From an uncultured Kineosporia sp. (GTDB taxonomy: Bacteria > Actinomycetota > Actinomycetes > Actinomycetales > Kineosporiaceae), in contig CALMAR010000102.1 of assembly GCA_937859855.1 (NCBI GenBank), positions 1 to 14,914 on the forward strand: DNA of 14,914 nucleotides. The letters are read 5' to 3'. Below, piece by piece: positions 14,746 through 14,914 of this stretch (positions are counted from its first letter, which is position 1; the number at the start of each line of letters is the position of its first letter). Position numbers and translations under genes: made by a program. The notes under the pieces are model-generated. The model saw nothing but the letters and a program-made list of their open reading frames with translations, did no database searches and had not been told where the DNA came from.

Positions 14746-14914
14746 ATGGTATCCGGCCCCCGAATCGCGCGGATCGAGCGGACCACCAAGGAATCCAGTG
14801 TCGTGGTCGACCTGAACCTCGCCGGCACCGGCCTTGCCGAAATAGACACCAGAGTGGGCTTTTACGACCACCTGCTGACCAGTCTCTCCAAACACTCGTT
14901 GATCGATCTGGCGG
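14746..14914 (+). CDS. hisB: Imidazoleglycerol-phosphate dehydratase (5' part, runs off the window)
   Basis: The first 56 residues of HisB, which dehydrates imidazoleglycerol-phosphate to imidazole acetol-phosphate, the substrate made ready for HisC. The family start is unmistakable: [19 protein letters not shown], with Glu16 in the TKE box, then [18 protein letters not shown] with metal- and substrate-binding His42 and His50. No bifunctional phosphatase domain precedes it, so this is the monofunctional actinobacterial type. The start is set by AAGGAG 7 nt upstream. The remaining roughly 140 residues lie outside the window. Confidence 0.95.
   Translation, partial: MVSGPRIARIERTTKESSVVVDLNLAGTGLAEIDTRVGFYDHLLTSLSKHSLIDLA

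Noticed and set aside
1..14914. CRISPR array, tRNA or rRNA gene, insertion sequence, phage module or toxin-antitoxin pair
   Set aside because: I saw no regularly spaced repeats, no cloverleaf-forming sequence, no transposase or integrase motifs and no small paired ORFs of that kind on either strand.

Overview
The window is high-GC chromosomal DNA with dense, short-spaced genes. The content (LspA, RluD-type synthase, DnaE1 with an intact PHP domain, YbaK, LON-domain protein, hisD/hisC/hisB) and the many start codons preceded by a TANNNT hexamer 6-7 nt upstream point to an actinomycete (Actinomycetota). A Propionibacteriales-like relative is my guess only. No phage, insertion sequence, CRISPR array, tRNA or rRNA is visible.

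Layout. Positions 1-60 end an upstream unit with an intrinsic terminator. 113-1734 holds lspA overlapping an RluD-family pseudouridine synthase gene. That second gene is split into two frames by a degenerate 97-bp tandem duplication (about 816-1009); removing exactly 97 bp restores a 309-residue protein. 1735-2107 has no gene I can defend. A VOC/glyoxalase-fold protein is on the minus strand (2108-2494). dnaE (2754-6296) is followed by a four-helix membrane protein. An 18-bp-arm inverted repeat sits where that unit meets, tail to tail, a minus-strand pair encoding a DUF6318-type lipoprotein and an exported PKD-like protein. Much of this pair is near 54% GC, against roughly 65-70% around it. 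Next on the minus strand are an antibiotic-biosynthesis-monooxygenase-fold protein and YbaK/EbsC, then a plus-strand tandem GNAT protein, then a minus-strand LON-domain protein.

The right third is a histidine biosynthesis region: hisD, a DUF1697 gene overlapping it by 4 bp, a mini-zincin metallopeptidase, an RNHCP zinc-ribbon gene on the other strand, then hisC and the start of hisB, which runs off the window. hisD and hisC are therefore not contiguous, and each appears to have its own leaderless promoter.

Most genes are housekeeping. The items most worth a second look are the frameshifting 97-bp duplication with its one-directional A/T-to-G/C differences, the recurrent leaderless start architecture, the inverted repeat at 6773-6843, the composition break inside the PKD gene, and the interrupted his cluster.
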